10,041 bases of DNA from an uncultured Verrucomicrobiales bacterium. GTDB lineage: Bacteria; Verrucomicrobiota; Verrucomicrobiae; Limisphaerales; CANJSG01. Shown in pieces: positions 1 to 8,441 of the stretch. The position numbers and the translations under genes were made by a program. The stretch's first letter is position 1. Each line of letters opens with the position of its first letter. The stretch spans positions 1-10,041 of the forward strand of contig CAMLMI010000159.1 in NCBI GenBank assembly GCA_946480965.1, written 5' to 3'. A model generated the notes under the pieces. It was not told where the DNA came from and ran no database searches. It saw only the letters and a program-made list of their open reading frames with translations.

Positions 1-1862
1 CCAAGCTGGAAGGCGTCGAACTCAACCTTCCCGCCGAAGAACCGCCTAGCTTCGGACGCCGACGTGGCGGAGACGAGAACGACGACGAATCGCCCCGGCG
101 CGGCAATCGGGGCGCTTCACCCGACGGCGAATGGACCGTCTTCAACCGCGACCACAACCTCTTCCTCCGCGCCAAAGACGGCACCGAGAAGCCTCTGACC
201 TCCGACGGCAAGGAAGGCTTCGCCTACGGCCGCGCGCATTGGTCGCCCGATTCCAAGACCGTCGTCGCCTTTCGCGTCGAGCCCGGCGAACGCAAAGAGG
301 TTCACCTGATCCGCTCTTCGCCTCGAGATGGCGGACGCGCGGTTCTGGAGAGCCGTCCGTATCCCCTGCCGGGAGACAAATTCGCCACCTACGAACCGAA
401 CTTCTTCGATGTGGCCACCGGCAAACAGACCAAGCCCCAAGTGGACCGCTTCGAACATCAATGGCTCCAACCCGACGTCCGATGGACCAAGGACGGAAAG
501 GCCTTCGCCTACTACCAGGTGGATCGCGGCCACCAGCGTTTCCGAGTGATCCAGATCGACACGGCCAGCGGCGCGGTCCGGAATCTCGTGGACGAACGGT
601 CCAAGACCTTCATCTGGACCCACCACACCGAGGACCTCCGGCTCAACCTGGTGAACTGGCTGGAGAAGACCGACGAGCTGATCTACGTCTCCGAGCAAAG
701 CGGCTGGCGGCAGCTCTACCTCGTGGATCGCACCACCGGCACGATGAAACCGATTACGCAGGGCGAATGGGTGCTGCGCGGGATCGACCAGATCGACGAG
801 AACGCCCGGCAGATCTGGTTCACGGCTGGCGGCTATTTCAAGGACCAGGACCCCTATTTCCTCCACAGCTTCCGCGTGAACTTTGACGGCACCGCTCTGA
901 CCGCGTTGACCGAGGGAAACGGCAACCATTCCGTCAGCTATTCGCCGGATCGCCGCTTCCTGATCGATACCTATTCGCGCGTCGATGCCGCGCCGGTCAC
1001 CGAGCTGCGTCGCGCGACCGATGGCCAGTTGGTCCTCAAACTGGAAGAAGCCGACACCACGGCATTGAAAGCGTCCGGCTGGGTCGCGCCCGAGGTCTTC
1101 GTGGCCAAGGGCCGCGACGGCGTGACCGACATCTGGGGCGTGATCCAGCGGCCAAAGGACTTTGATCCGGCGAAGACGTATCCGGTGATCGAGAACATCT
1201 ACGCCGGACCGCAGGGTTCCTTCACGCCGAAGAGCTTCAGCCCAGGAGGACGGTGGAGCAGCTTGACCGATCTCGGCTTCATCGTGGTGCAGATGGACGG
1301 CATGGGGACTGCAAACCGCTCGAAGGCGTTCCACGATGTCTGCTTCAAGAACCTGAAGGATGCCGGTTTCCCGGACCGCATCCTGTGGCACCGGGCCGTG
1401 GCCGCGAAGTATCCGCACTACGACATCAGCCGGGTCGGCATCTACGGAGCGTCCGCCGGCGGCCAGAACGCGGGCGGCGCGGTGCTCTTCCACGGCGACT
1501 TCTACAAGGCGGCCGCCGCCGGTTGTGGCTGCCACGACAACCGCATGGACAAGGCCTCGTGGAACGAACAGTGGATGGGCTATCCGGTCGGCCCGCAGTA
1601 TTCCGAGTCCTCGAACATCGACCACGCCGACAAGCTGCGCGGCAAGCTGCTGCTGATCGTCGGAGAGGTGGACGACAACGTGCCACCCGAGTCCACCTAT
1701 CGCTTCGCCGACGCGCTGATCCGCGTCGGAAAGGACTTCGACTTCGTGATGGTGCCCAACGCCGGCCACGGCATGGGCGGCAGCTACGGCGACCGCCGGA
1801 TGCGCGACTTCTTCACGCGCCACATGCTCGGCCAGGACCCGCCGGACCGGAACGCAGAATAG
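1..1862 (+). CDS. S9 family serine peptidase, DPP-IV-like, 5' end missing
   Basis: The frame is open from base 3 to the TAG at 1860-1862, giving 619 visible residues. Family members usually have 700-800, so about 100-150 N-terminal residues, including any signal peptide, lie outside the window. Residues about 35-380 look like the DPP-IV N-terminal beta-propeller, with repeated 'SPDG/SPDS' blades, and about 400-615 like the prolyl-oligopeptidase alpha/beta-hydrolase domain. Catalytic residues are visible: Ser484 in GASAGG (1452-1454), Asp557 in EVDDNVPPE (1671-1673) and His589 in NAGHGMGG (1767-1769). The Ser-Asp-His spacing of 73 and 32 is close to human DPP4 (78 and 32). YAGPQGS matches the oxyanion-hole Tyr segment. 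An Arg/Asp/Gly-rich linker lies at residues 17-40. The double-Glu motif that anchors the substrate N-terminus in true DPPs is not seen, so the exact specificity is open. It is probably a periplasmic or secreted peptidase of peptide catabolism. The first internal ATG (411) is not the real start. Confidence 0.93.
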   Translation, partial: KLEGVELNLPAEEPPSFGRRRGGDENDDESPRRGNRGASPDGEWTVFNRDHNLFLRAKDGTEKPLTSDGKEGFAYGRAHWSPDSKTVVAFRVEPGERKEVHLIRSSPRDGGRAVLESRPYPLPGDKFATYEPNFFDVATGKQTKPQVDRFEHQWLQPDVRWTKDGKAFAYYQVDRGHQRFRVIQIDTASGAVRNLVDERSKTFIWTHHTEDLRLNLVNWLEKTDELIYVSEQSGWRQLYLVDRTTGTMKPITQGEWVLRGIDQIDENARQIWFTAGGYFKDQDPYFLHSFRVNFDGTALTALTEGNGNHSVSYSPDRRFLIDTYSRVDAAPVTELRRATDGQLVLKLEEADTTALKASGWVAPEVFVAKGRDGVTDIWGVIQRPKDFDPAKTYPVIENIYAGPQGSFTPKSFSPGGRWSSLTDLGFIVVQMDGMGTANRSKAFHDVCFKNLKDAGFPDRILWHRAVAAKYPHYDISRVGIYGASAGGQNAGGAVLFHGDFYKAAAAGCGCHDNRMDKASWNEQWMGYPVGPQYSESSNIDHADKLRGKLLLIVGEVDDNVPPESTYRFADALIRVGKDFDFVMVPNAGHGMGGSYGDRRMRDFFTRHMLGQDPPDRNAE

Positions 1863-1898
1863 CAACGACCAATCGAAGTTTTTGGCCGAACCAACAGA

Positions 1899-1929
1899 AA
1901 GGGCGCACTCCGGTTGGGAGTGCACCCTT
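1899..1929. terminator. Shared hairpin terminator between convergent genes
   Basis: The 13-base arms AAGGGCGCACTCC (1899-1911) and GGAGTGCACCCTT (1917-1929) pair with a single C-A mismatch around a 5-base loop. It sits 37 bases after the peptidase stop and 19 bases beyond the peroxiredoxin stop on the other strand. The T tracts after it are short on both strands (CTCGTTTC on plus, TTTCTGTTGG on minus). A bidirectional intrinsic terminator is the natural reading. Confidence 0.75.
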
Positions 1930-1947
1930 CTCGTTTCTGCTCCGCGA

Positions 1948-2583
1948 CTACTTGTTGGGCTGCGGCGTGTAGCGCAGGTAGGGCTTCACCGTGCGGCTGC
2001 CCTTGGGAAAGAGCGCCGGAACGTCCGCATCCTTCACCGCCGGGGTGATGATGCAGTCTTCGCCGTCCTTCCAGTTCGCCGGCGTCGCGACCTGGAACTT
2101 GGCCGTGAGCTGGAGCGAGTCGATCACGCGCAGGATCTCGTGGAAGTTGCGTCCGGTCGAAGCGGGATAGGTGATCATCAGCTTCACCTTCTTGTCCGGC
2201 CCGATGATGAAGACCGAGCGCACGGTGGCGGTGGCGTCGGCGTTCGGGTGGATCATGTCGTAGAGCATCGACACCGTCCGATCAGGATCCGCGATGATCG
2301 GGAAGTTCATCGTCGTGCACTGCGTCTCGTTGATGTCCTTGATCCAGCCGTGGTGCGACTCGATGGGATCGACGCTGATGGCGCAGACCTTCACGCCGCG
2401 CTTCTCGAACTCCGGCTTGAGCTTCGAAGTCATGCCCAGCTCGGTGGTGCAGACCGGGGTGTAGTCGGCCGGATGGGAGAAGAGGACGCCCCAGCCGTCG
2501 CCCAGCCACTGGTGGAAATCGACGGTGCCTTCGGTGGTCACCGCAGTGAAGTTCGGGGCTTCGTCGCCAAGTCGGAGTGCCAT
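1948..2583 (-). CDS. 1-Cys peroxiredoxin (Prx6 family)
   Basis: This 211-residue thiol peroxidase reduces hydrogen peroxide and alkyl hydroperoxides, and it has no signal peptide, so it should be cytosolic. The active-site signature P38-x3-T42-x2-C45 sits in HPADYTPVCTTELG. The PVCTTE form is characteristic of the Prx6/1-Cys subfamily. The conserved active-site Arg is R122 in ATVRSVFIIGP. The C-terminal arm KPYLRYTPQP near residues 198-208 is also typical of the subfamily, and the length is normal. Further cysteines at 67, 89 and 177 are not in the position of a 2-Cys resolving cysteine. The ATG at 2581-2583 fits the family's conserved N-terminus (LGDEAPNF) but has no clear Shine-Dalgarno sequence. 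The gene faces away from the beta-barrel gene at 2776 and converges on the S9 peptidase. It looks monocistronic, with a candidate promoter at 2626-2653. Confidence 0.95.
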   Translation of the reverse strand: MALRLGDEAPNFTAVTTEGTVDFHQWLGDGWGVLFSHPADYTPVCTTELGMTSKLKPEFEKRGVKVCAISVDPIESHHGWIKDINETQCTTMNFPIIADPDRTVSMLYDMIHPNADATATVRSVFIIGPDKKVKLMITYPASTGRNFHEILRVIDSLQLTAKFQVATPANWKDGEDCIITPAVKDADVPALFPKGSRTVKPYLRYTPQPNK

Positions 2584-2625
2584 GTTGTGAGTAAGTTCAG
2601 CGGGTTGCTTCGGTTCAGGCGCGGC

Positions 2626-2653
2626 ACAGTAGCGGCGGCCGGGAAATGTTCAA
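2626..2653 (-). promoter_or_regulatory. Candidate sigma-70-like promoter of the peroxiredoxin gene
   Basis: On the minus strand TTGAAC (2648-2653) and TACTGT (2626-2631) are separated by 16 bases. Each matches four of six positions of the -35 and -10 consensus. The predicted start near 2619 would give a leader of about 35 bases before the ATG at 2583. The match is modest and the phylum's promoter rules are uncertain. Confidence 0.35.
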
Positions 2654-2695
2654 TCCCCGGCTCGAACGCGAATCGCCCGCCCGCTCCGAAGCGCT

Positions 2696-2709
2696 TTCGA
2701 TCAGTCGAA
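2696..2709. repeat. Small inverted repeat in the divergent intergenic region
   Basis: TTCGA-TCAG-TCGAA is a perfect 5-base dyad inside the 192-base gap (2584-2775) between the divergent peroxiredoxin and beta-barrel genes. The self-complementary AAGCGCTT (2689-2696) overlaps its left edge. Around it the composition shifts to AT-rich (2711-2740), as expected for promoter DNA. The position is right for an operator, but so short a dyad can arise by chance, and I do not recognise it as any known regulator's site. Confidence 0.25.
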
Positions 2710-2775
2710 GGAGATTATTAGGAGAAACTAACTTTGTTTTGACAGACAGTTCCCGGAAGGATTTAGCTCCGCTCC

Positions 2776-3639
2776 ATGAAACGACTGTTCCCTTGGACGG
2801 CCATCGGCCTGTCCACCGCGTCCCTGCTCCAGGCCGCCGATGCCTTGCCCGACAAATCCGGCTATTGGCTGCTGAACCCGACGCCCCGCGAGCTGATGCG
2901 CGAGCTCAGCACCGACCGGCCGGACAAGACCGAGAGCCCCTACACGGTCGATGCCGGCCATGTGCAGATCGAGACCGATCTCTTCAGCTACACCCACGAC
3001 CACGACACCGACGCCGGAGCCGACACCGTGACGAAGGCCTGGTCCGCCGCCGCGATCAACTTCAAGGTCGGCCTCTGCAACCGTGCCGATCTCCAGGTCG
3101 TGGTCGAAAGCTACCAGCGCGTCCGCACCACGGACCGGATCGCCAGCACCCGCCTGCGCCAGTCCGGCTTCGGCGACGTCGCGGTGCGCTCCAAGTTCAA
3201 CCTCTGGGGCAACGACGGAGGCGACACCGCACTCGCGCTGATGCCCTTCGTCAAATTCCCGACCAACCAGGACGATCTCGGCAACAACGCGGTCGAAGGC
3301 GGCCTGATCGTGCCCTTTGGCATGGCGTTACCGGGCGGCTGGGGCATGGGCGTGATGACCGAGGTGGATTTCAACGAGGACGGCAACGGATCGGGCCACC
3401 ACGCCGAGTTCATCAACTCCATCACCTTCAGCCACGCCATCGTCGGCGAACTCAGCGGCTATGTGGAGTTCTTCAGCGCCGTGAGCACCGAGGACGGCAG
3501 CGACTGGGAAGGCACCGTCGATCTCGGCTGCACCTACGGCCTCACGCCCGACATCCAGCTCGACGCCGGCATCAACCTCGGCGTGACCGACGTCGCCCCT
3601 GACTGGCAGCCCTTCGTGGGCCTCACCGTGCGTTTCTGA
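2776..3639 (+). CDS. Predicted outer-membrane beta-barrel protein (MetA-pathway/transporter type)
   Basis: The protein has 287 residues. A signal peptide is evident: Lys-Arg at 2-3, a hydrophobic core around 8-19, and a likely cleavage after LQA20 or ADA23. The segment STDRPDKTESPYTVDAGHVQ (45-64) resembles the opening strand of the 'MetA-pathway of phenol degradation' family of outer-membrane proteins. The rest is alternating amphipathic strands with Gly/Asn/Asp turns, ending in a C-terminal Phe (VGLTVRF), the usual signal for outer-membrane insertion. The substrate cannot be deduced; the family name does not imply phenol use. GGAAGG at 2755-2760 is a possible but distant ribosome-binding site (15 bases before ATG). 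It has no same-strand neighbour closer than the kinase 283 bases downstream, so it is probably transcribed alone. I see no convincing terminator directly after the stop. Confidence 0.85.
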   Translation: MKRLFPWTAIGLSTASLLQAADALPDKSGYWLLNPTPRELMRELSTDRPDKTESPYTVDAGHVQIETDLFSYTHDHDTDAGADTVTKAWSAAAINFKVGLCNRADLQVVVESYQRVRTTDRIASTRLRQSGFGDVAVRSKFNLWGNDGGDTALALMPFVKFPTNQDDLGNNAVEGGLIVPFGMALPGGWGMGVMTEVDFNEDGNGSGHHAEFINSITFSHAIVGELSGYVEFFSAVSTEDGSDWEGTVDLGCTYGLTPDIQLDAGINLGVTDVAPDWQPFVGLTVRF

Positions 3640-3922
3640 GCCGTCGCAACGAACGTGATCGGTAACTCCCGCAATGCCGCTTCCACAAGAAGAGCAAGTC
3701 GGCGGTGGCGGGAGATTTCTCCGGGCTATCCCTGAAATACCTACGGAGCCCGTGTCGGAAGCTCGTCCGGCATGGGCTTGGTAAAGGCCGAGAGGTCTGG
3801 AAGTCCGACAGTCCTCCCCGAAAAAATGCGGCCGAAGCCTCGAACCGACCGCAATTCGTCCACATTTTTGACATCGCCGCTTGACGCATCCTTGCCTGCA
3901 AAAGAATGCTAGCCAAGCGACT
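3640..3922 (+). other. 283-base non-coding stretch with potential RNA hairpins upstream of the kinase
   Basis: I see no convincing coding frame here on either strand. On the plus strand GCCCGUGUCGG (3748-3758) can pair with CCGGCAUGGGC (3767-3777): eleven pairs including two G-U wobbles around an 8-base loop. Its left arm overlaps AGCCCG (3747-3752), which can alternatively pair with CGGGCU (3722-3727), so the two helices exclude each other. Further dyads are CTCCCGC with GCGGGAG near 3667-3710, and TGCGGCCG (3827-3834) with CGACCGCA (3846-3853) with one mismatch. Two -35-like TTGAC elements lie at 3868 and 3881 without a good partner. I recognise no known riboswitch class. It may be a structured leader, a 3' region of the upstream gene, or chance pairing in GC-rich DNA. 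Confidence 0.4.
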
Positions 3923-5486
<1,564 letters not shown>

Positions 5487-5488
<2 letters not shown>

Positions 5489-5505
5489 TTCGCCGGGCGC
5501 GAATC
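5487..5505 (+). terminator. Hairpin overlapping the kinase stop codon
   Basis: GATTCGC (5487-5493) and GCGAATC (5499-5505) form a perfect 7-bp stem with a 5-base loop, starting inside the TGA stop of the kinase. The following bases (CTTCGCCCGTTTCCT) are pyrimidine-rich but contain no long T run, so termination may be weak or shared with the repeats downstream. Confidence 0.4.
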
Positions 5506-5540
5506 CTTCGCCCGTTTCCTCATCCATCCCCAGGCGCCCC

Positions 5541-5564
5541 GGAAACCGCGCTTGGGCGGTTTCC
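5541..5564. terminator. Perfect 9-bp hairpin between convergent genes
   Basis: GGAAACCGC (5541-5549) and GCGGTTTCC (5556-5564) pair perfectly around the 6-base loop GCTTGG. It lies in the 131-base gap between the kinase (+) and the beta-propeller gene (-). There is no clear T tract on either side, but the location suits a bidirectional transcription end or 3'-end stabilising hairpin. Confidence 0.5.
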
Positions 5565-5578
5565 TCCCTGCCTGGATT

Positions 5579-5600
5579 GCCATGCGTCGTGACGCATGGC
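5579..5600. repeat. 10-base inverted repeat with 2-base centre
   Basis: GCCATGCGTC (5579-5588) and GACGCATGGC (5591-5600) are perfect reverse complements separated by only GT. It ends 19 bases from the stop of the beta-propeller gene on the minus strand. As RNA it would fold with about nine pairs and a 4-base loop. As DNA the nearly continuous palindrome could instead bind a dimeric protein. The gap between convergent genes favours a role at the transcript end. Confidence 0.5.
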
Positions 5601-5619
5601 TCGCGCCTCGGTTGCTCCG

Positions 5620-7041
5620 TCAGTTCTCGGCGACGCAATAGAGGCTCTTGTGGCCACGGAGCAGCAGTTCCCGTCCGACGGCCACGGGCGAGGTGTCGAA
5701 GCTGTCGTCCAGGCGGTTCTCCGCGAGGATGTCGATGGTCTTGCCGGGTTTCAGCACGGCGAACCGGCCGTCGCGTCCCGCGAGATAGATGCGGCCGCTG
5801 GCGGAGACCGGGGATGCATAGACATCGGTCATCGCCCCGACCTTCTCGGCCTCCACGTGCCGCTCGCCGGTCTTGGCGTCGAGGATGGAGAGGCGCGCGC
5901 TGTTCACGCTGAAGAAATAGAGCTGGTCGCCCAGAAGCAGAGGCGAAGGCACGTAGGGCGTGGCCTTGTCGTAGGACCAGGCGATGCCATCTCCAGCGGC
6001 CACCTTGCCCTTGGACCCGATCTTGACCGCCTGCACGAGGCTGCCCCGGAAGCCGCTCAAGAGATAGACGAGCCCATGTCCGCTGACGGGCGTGGGAATG
6101 ACGTTGTCGGTGTGGCCGGTGCTCTCCCAGATGACTTCGCCGGTCTTGATGTCGTAGGAGCGGGCCGCGCCGGTGGCGTGGACGATGGCTTGGGCCACGC
6201 CATCGTGTTCCAAGATGAAAGGAGTCGCCCAGCTGGTCTTCTCCTCCCGCTTCTTGCGCCAGAGTTCCTTGCCCGTGGTCTTGTCGAGGGCCACGAGGAA
6301 ATCGTCCGGGCCTTCATGGTCCCAGTTCACCAGCAGGGTATCGCCGTGGAGCGCGGGCGAGGTGCCTTCGCCGAAGCTGTTGCGGGTCTGCTGGTCGCCG
6401 AAGTCGGTGCTCCACTTGATCTCGCCCGCCATGTCCATCGCGTAGAGCCCGCGCGAACCGAAGTAGGCGAAGAGCATCTTGCCATCGGTCACGGGCGAGG
6501 CGGAGGCGTAGCCGTGGGTCTGGTGGTGGCCCTCGTGCGGCACCTGTTCAGTGGCGGTCTTCTGCCAGAGCGTCTTGCCGGTGGCGCGGTCGAGGCAGAG
6601 CACGGCGTATTGGTGGATCTCGGTGGGCTTTTCGCCGCGTCCACGGCCTCCACCCCCGGGGCCGCCCGGTCCACCGGGGCGGCGACGTTCGCCCGGAGGA
6701 CCGCCGGGAGCGGGCTGGGCGGCGGGCACGAGCGAAAGGTTGAGCGAAGCCGACGCGGGTGCCTCCACCCTCCGGCCGGTGGGAATGGCGGTCAGCACAT
6801 AGATGCGGTCGCCCCAGACGGCGGGCGTGGCGGTGCCGGCCCCGGGGATGGCGACCTTCCACTTCACGTTCTTGGTCTCGCTCCATTCGGTCGGAGGATT
6901 GGCCTTGGGGGCAATGCCGTTGCCAAGCGGACCTCGCCAATTGGGCCATTGTTCCAGGGGATCGGGAGTGGCGGCGCAAAGGCTGCCTACGGAGACCAGG
7001 GCGGTCAGCACGGTGGCGGGGCGGAAGATCGACGGTTTCAT
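5620..7041 (-). CDS. Secreted PQQ-binding-like beta-propeller repeat protein
   Basis: The protein has 473 residues, with a signal peptide at 1-24 (hydrophobic core 10-22, cleavage likely after LCAA), so it should be periplasmic or surface-exposed. The mature N-terminus carries WPNWRGPLGNG (32-42), the opening motif of a large family of PQQ-like propellers common in Planctomycetota and Verrucomicrobiota. Blade motifs recur: LCLDRATGKTLWQ (148-160), LVALDKTTGKELWRK, SYDIKTGEVIWES and LSILDAKTGERHVEA. A Pro/Gly/Arg-rich insert occupies about 110-136 between the first blades. The residues of a true quinoprotein dehydrogenase active site are not evident, so the fold may act as a scaffold or ligand-binding protein (BamB-like shape) rather than an enzyme. 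It is last in a same-strand run and starts 96 bases after the gene at 7138. No Shine-Dalgarno sequence precedes the ATG. Confidence 0.9.
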   Translation of the reverse strand: MKPSIFRPATVLTALVSVGSLCAATPDPLEQWPNWRGPLGNGIAPKANPPTEWSETKNVKWKVAIPGAGTATPAVWGDRIYVLTAIPTGRRVEAPASASLNLSLVPAAQPAPGGPPGERRRPGGPGGPGGGGRGRGEKPTEIHQYAVLCLDRATGKTLWQKTATEQVPHEGHHQTHGYASASPVTDGKMLFAYFGSRGLYAMDMAGEIKWSTDFGDQQTRNSFGEGTSPALHGDTLLVNWDHEGPDDFLVALDKTTGKELWRKKREEKTSWATPFILEHDGVAQAIVHATGAARSYDIKTGEVIWESTGHTDNVIPTPVSGHGLVYLLSGFRGSLVQAVKIGSKGKVAAGDGIAWSYDKATPYVPSPLLLGDQLYFFSVNSARLSILDAKTGERHVEAEKVGAMTDVYASPVSASGRIYLAGRDGRFAVLKPGKTIDILAENRLDDSFDTSPVAVGRELLLRGHKSLYCVAEN

Positions 7042-7060
7042 GGCGGGTAATGGGATCGGC

Positions 7061-7114
7061 TGTCGCGTTTCACCGGCGGCGACGGGCCGACGGATTCTCC
7101 AAGAGGACGCGACA
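7061..7114 (-). promoter_or_regulatory. Inverted repeat in the leader of the beta-propeller gene
   Basis: TGTCGCGT (7061-7068) and ACGCGACA (7107-7114) are perfect 8-base complements enclosing 38 GC-rich bases in the 96-base gap before the propeller gene. Transcripts crossing this gap could form a long-range stem ending about 20 bases before the ATG. It could be an attenuator, a processing site or chance. No T tract follows it. Confidence 0.25.
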
Positions 7115-7137
7115 ACGGAGGCGCGGTTACGTCCGGA

Positions 7138-7824
7138 TCAACGCAGATCCAGCGAGAGCTTCGCCTCGACCTGTTCCTGCTCGATCCGCAGCCGGAGCGC
7201 TTCCTCGCTGCGCTTCACCTGGTGGTATTCGTCCAGCAACTGGAAGTAGGGCCAATACGCGCGGTAGGCCGGCACCCGGATCGCCTGTTCGGGGTCCAGC
7301 GCCTGGATCTCCGGCGGGATGTCCAGCTCCTCGGCCTGGTCCACCAGCGCCTGCTGGATCTCCAGCCGTTCGGCGGCGCGTTCCGCCAGGATGCCGCGCA
7401 GGATCTCGATGCCCAGCGCCTTCTGCTCGGCCACCTGCACCGGCGCTGCCGCCGCGCCGGTCTGGAACTTCAGGCCCTCCACGTCGATGGCCAGGCTTTC
7501 GATGCCGGCCACGAGGTTGGACTGGAAATCCGCGATGCCTCGCACCGCCGCCTGGAGCTCGTCCACGCGGGGATCTCGCGTCTGCCGGAATTCCTGCGCG
7601 GCCACCTCCTGGCGGAAACGCCGCAGCTCTCCCTGGAGGTTCCGCAGTGCTTCGTCGCGCGATTCCAGCTCGCTCTTGAGCACCGCCGCCTCGCGCTGCA
7701 ACTCGGACAGGGCCGAACGGCTGCCGAGTTGGACCTTCAGGACGAACAATCCCGCCGTGGCCAATCCCAACAGGGCGAGGAGCCGCGCAAAGCTGCGGCG
7801 CCGGGGAGGAACGTCCGGAGTCAT
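7138..7824 (-). CDS. Single-span membrane protein with periplasmic coiled coil, unknown function
   Basis: I do not recognise this 228-residue protein. Residues 8-10 are Arg-Arg-Arg, followed by one hydrophobic span (about 13-31). By the positive-inside rule the N-terminus is cytoplasmic and the rest periplasmic. Residues 36-78 form a strongly charged heptad-like coiled coil rich in Glu, Arg, Leu and Gln. A second helix covers about 137-168, an Ile-Pro-Pro turn lies at 169-171, and a final charged helix covers 195-226. A short Ala/Pro linker sits at 123-129. The start is fixed by the ATGA overlap: its ATG (7822-7824) shares four bases with the TGA of the upstream gene, which implies translational coupling. 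The frame stays open further upstream to 8304, but that part is the antiparallel shadow of the neighbour's codon pattern, rich in Arg/Gly. A structural or scaffolding role with its partner is plausible but unproven. Confidence 0.82.
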   Translation of the reverse strand: MTPDVPPRRRSFARLLALLGLATAGLFVLKVQLGSRSALSELQREAAVLKSELESRDEALRNLQGELRRFRQEVAAQEFRQTRDPRVDELQAAVRGIADFQSNLVAGIESLAIDVEGLKFQTGAAAAPVQVAEQKALGIEILRGILAERAAERLEIQQALVDQAEELDIPPEIQALDPEQAIRVPAYRAYWPYFQLLDEYHQVKRSEEALRLRIEQEQVEAKLSLDLR

Positions 7825-8351
7825 TGCCGCGGCACCGCTTGGATGGGCCGCGCCGATTTCACCGGGAGCGCCGGCGCTCGGGGCGCGACCGGCCGCGCCA
7901 GATCGGTGACTTCCGGCCCGATCACGATGCCCGAGTCCGAACGGCCGGAGACCGAGATCGCCACGCCGCCGCGCTCCTCCGAATCGCCGAAGCGCAACCC
8001 GCCTGCGTAAACATCCGCCGAAGAGGCCAGCCCGAACCGTGCCGGAGCCGAATGACCGGCGACCATCCAGTTCTCCACCGCGAAGTCGTCCTCCTCGAAC
8101 CCGAGCCCGGGCGCGACGAACGGCGTCCTCACCGTTTCGTCCACCAGGAAAACATCCGCGCCATCCGCGGTGCCTCCCGCTGGAGACGTTGTGGCGGATT
8201 CCGACGCCGTCGGGGCGAAGCGCGCCGCCGCCTGTTTCCGTTTTTGCTCCGCGCGGAACCACAGTCCGCCCGCGACCAGGGCGCAGCCGAGCAAGATGAA
8301 CCACTTCCGCTGCGCGCGCTGCCTCAGATTCACGTCCGCGTTGTATTTCAT
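7821..8351 (-). CDS. Small single-span membrane protein with Pro-rich tail, unknown function
   Basis: I do not recognise this 176-residue protein. A short basic N-terminus (Arg10, Arg12, Arg15, Lys16) precedes one membrane span (about 17-33), followed by a basic patch RAEQKRKQ and a low-complexity Ala/Thr/Ser/Gly linker (41-65). Residues 66-148 look folded, with alternating hydrophobic strands (ADVFLVDETV, GVAISVSG, SGIVIGPEV). The tail 151-176 is rich in Pro, Ala and Arg. The TGA stop overlaps the ATG of the coiled-coil gene by ATGA. The preceding gene (phosphatase-cytochrome protein) ends 90 bases upstream on the same strand. No Shine-Dalgarno sequence is seen before the ATG at 8349-8351. 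It is probably an inner-membrane-anchored protein that works with the downstream coiled-coil protein. Confidence 0.75.
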   Translation of the reverse strand: MKYNADVNLRQRAQRKWFILLGCALVAGGLWFRAEQKRKQAAARFAPTASESATTSPAGGTADGADVFLVDETVRTPFVAPGLGFEEDDFAVENWMVAGHSAPARFGLASSADVYAGGLRFGDSEERGGVAISVSGRSDSGIVIGPEVTDLARPVAPRAPALPVKSARPIQAVPRQ

Positions 8352-8441
8352 AAGTGTGCTCGTGGGGTTGCCTGACGAACGGCCTCTGCGTTTTGGCTAC
8401 CGCTTCCTCCGCACCAATGCAACGGCTTTGCCGCCACCGCG

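Noticed and set aside
117..1925. Long 602-codon open frame on the minus strand antiparallel to the S9 peptidase
   Set aside because: The translation is His/Val/Ala/Gly/Asp-rich without domain motifs, as expected from the complement of a GC-rich gene. The plus strand carries a complete catalytic triad.
2739..2744. TTGACA as a -35 box for the beta-barrel gene
   Set aside because: At 17-base spacing the -10 position reads TTTAGC, a poor match, and the transcript would begin at or next to the ATG.
3868..3873. TTGACA as a -35 box for the kinase
   Set aside because: No -10-like hexamer lies 15-19 bases downstream.
5596..7050. Long plus-strand open frame opposite the beta-propeller gene
   Set aside because: No recognisable motifs and low-complexity composition. 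The minus frame has a signal peptide and repeated propeller blades.
7825..8304. N-terminal extension of the coiled-coil membrane protein to 8304
   Set aside because: The extra residues are Arg/Gly-rich shadow translation of the upstream gene. The ATGA overlap and the membrane span directly after Met at 7824 define the start.
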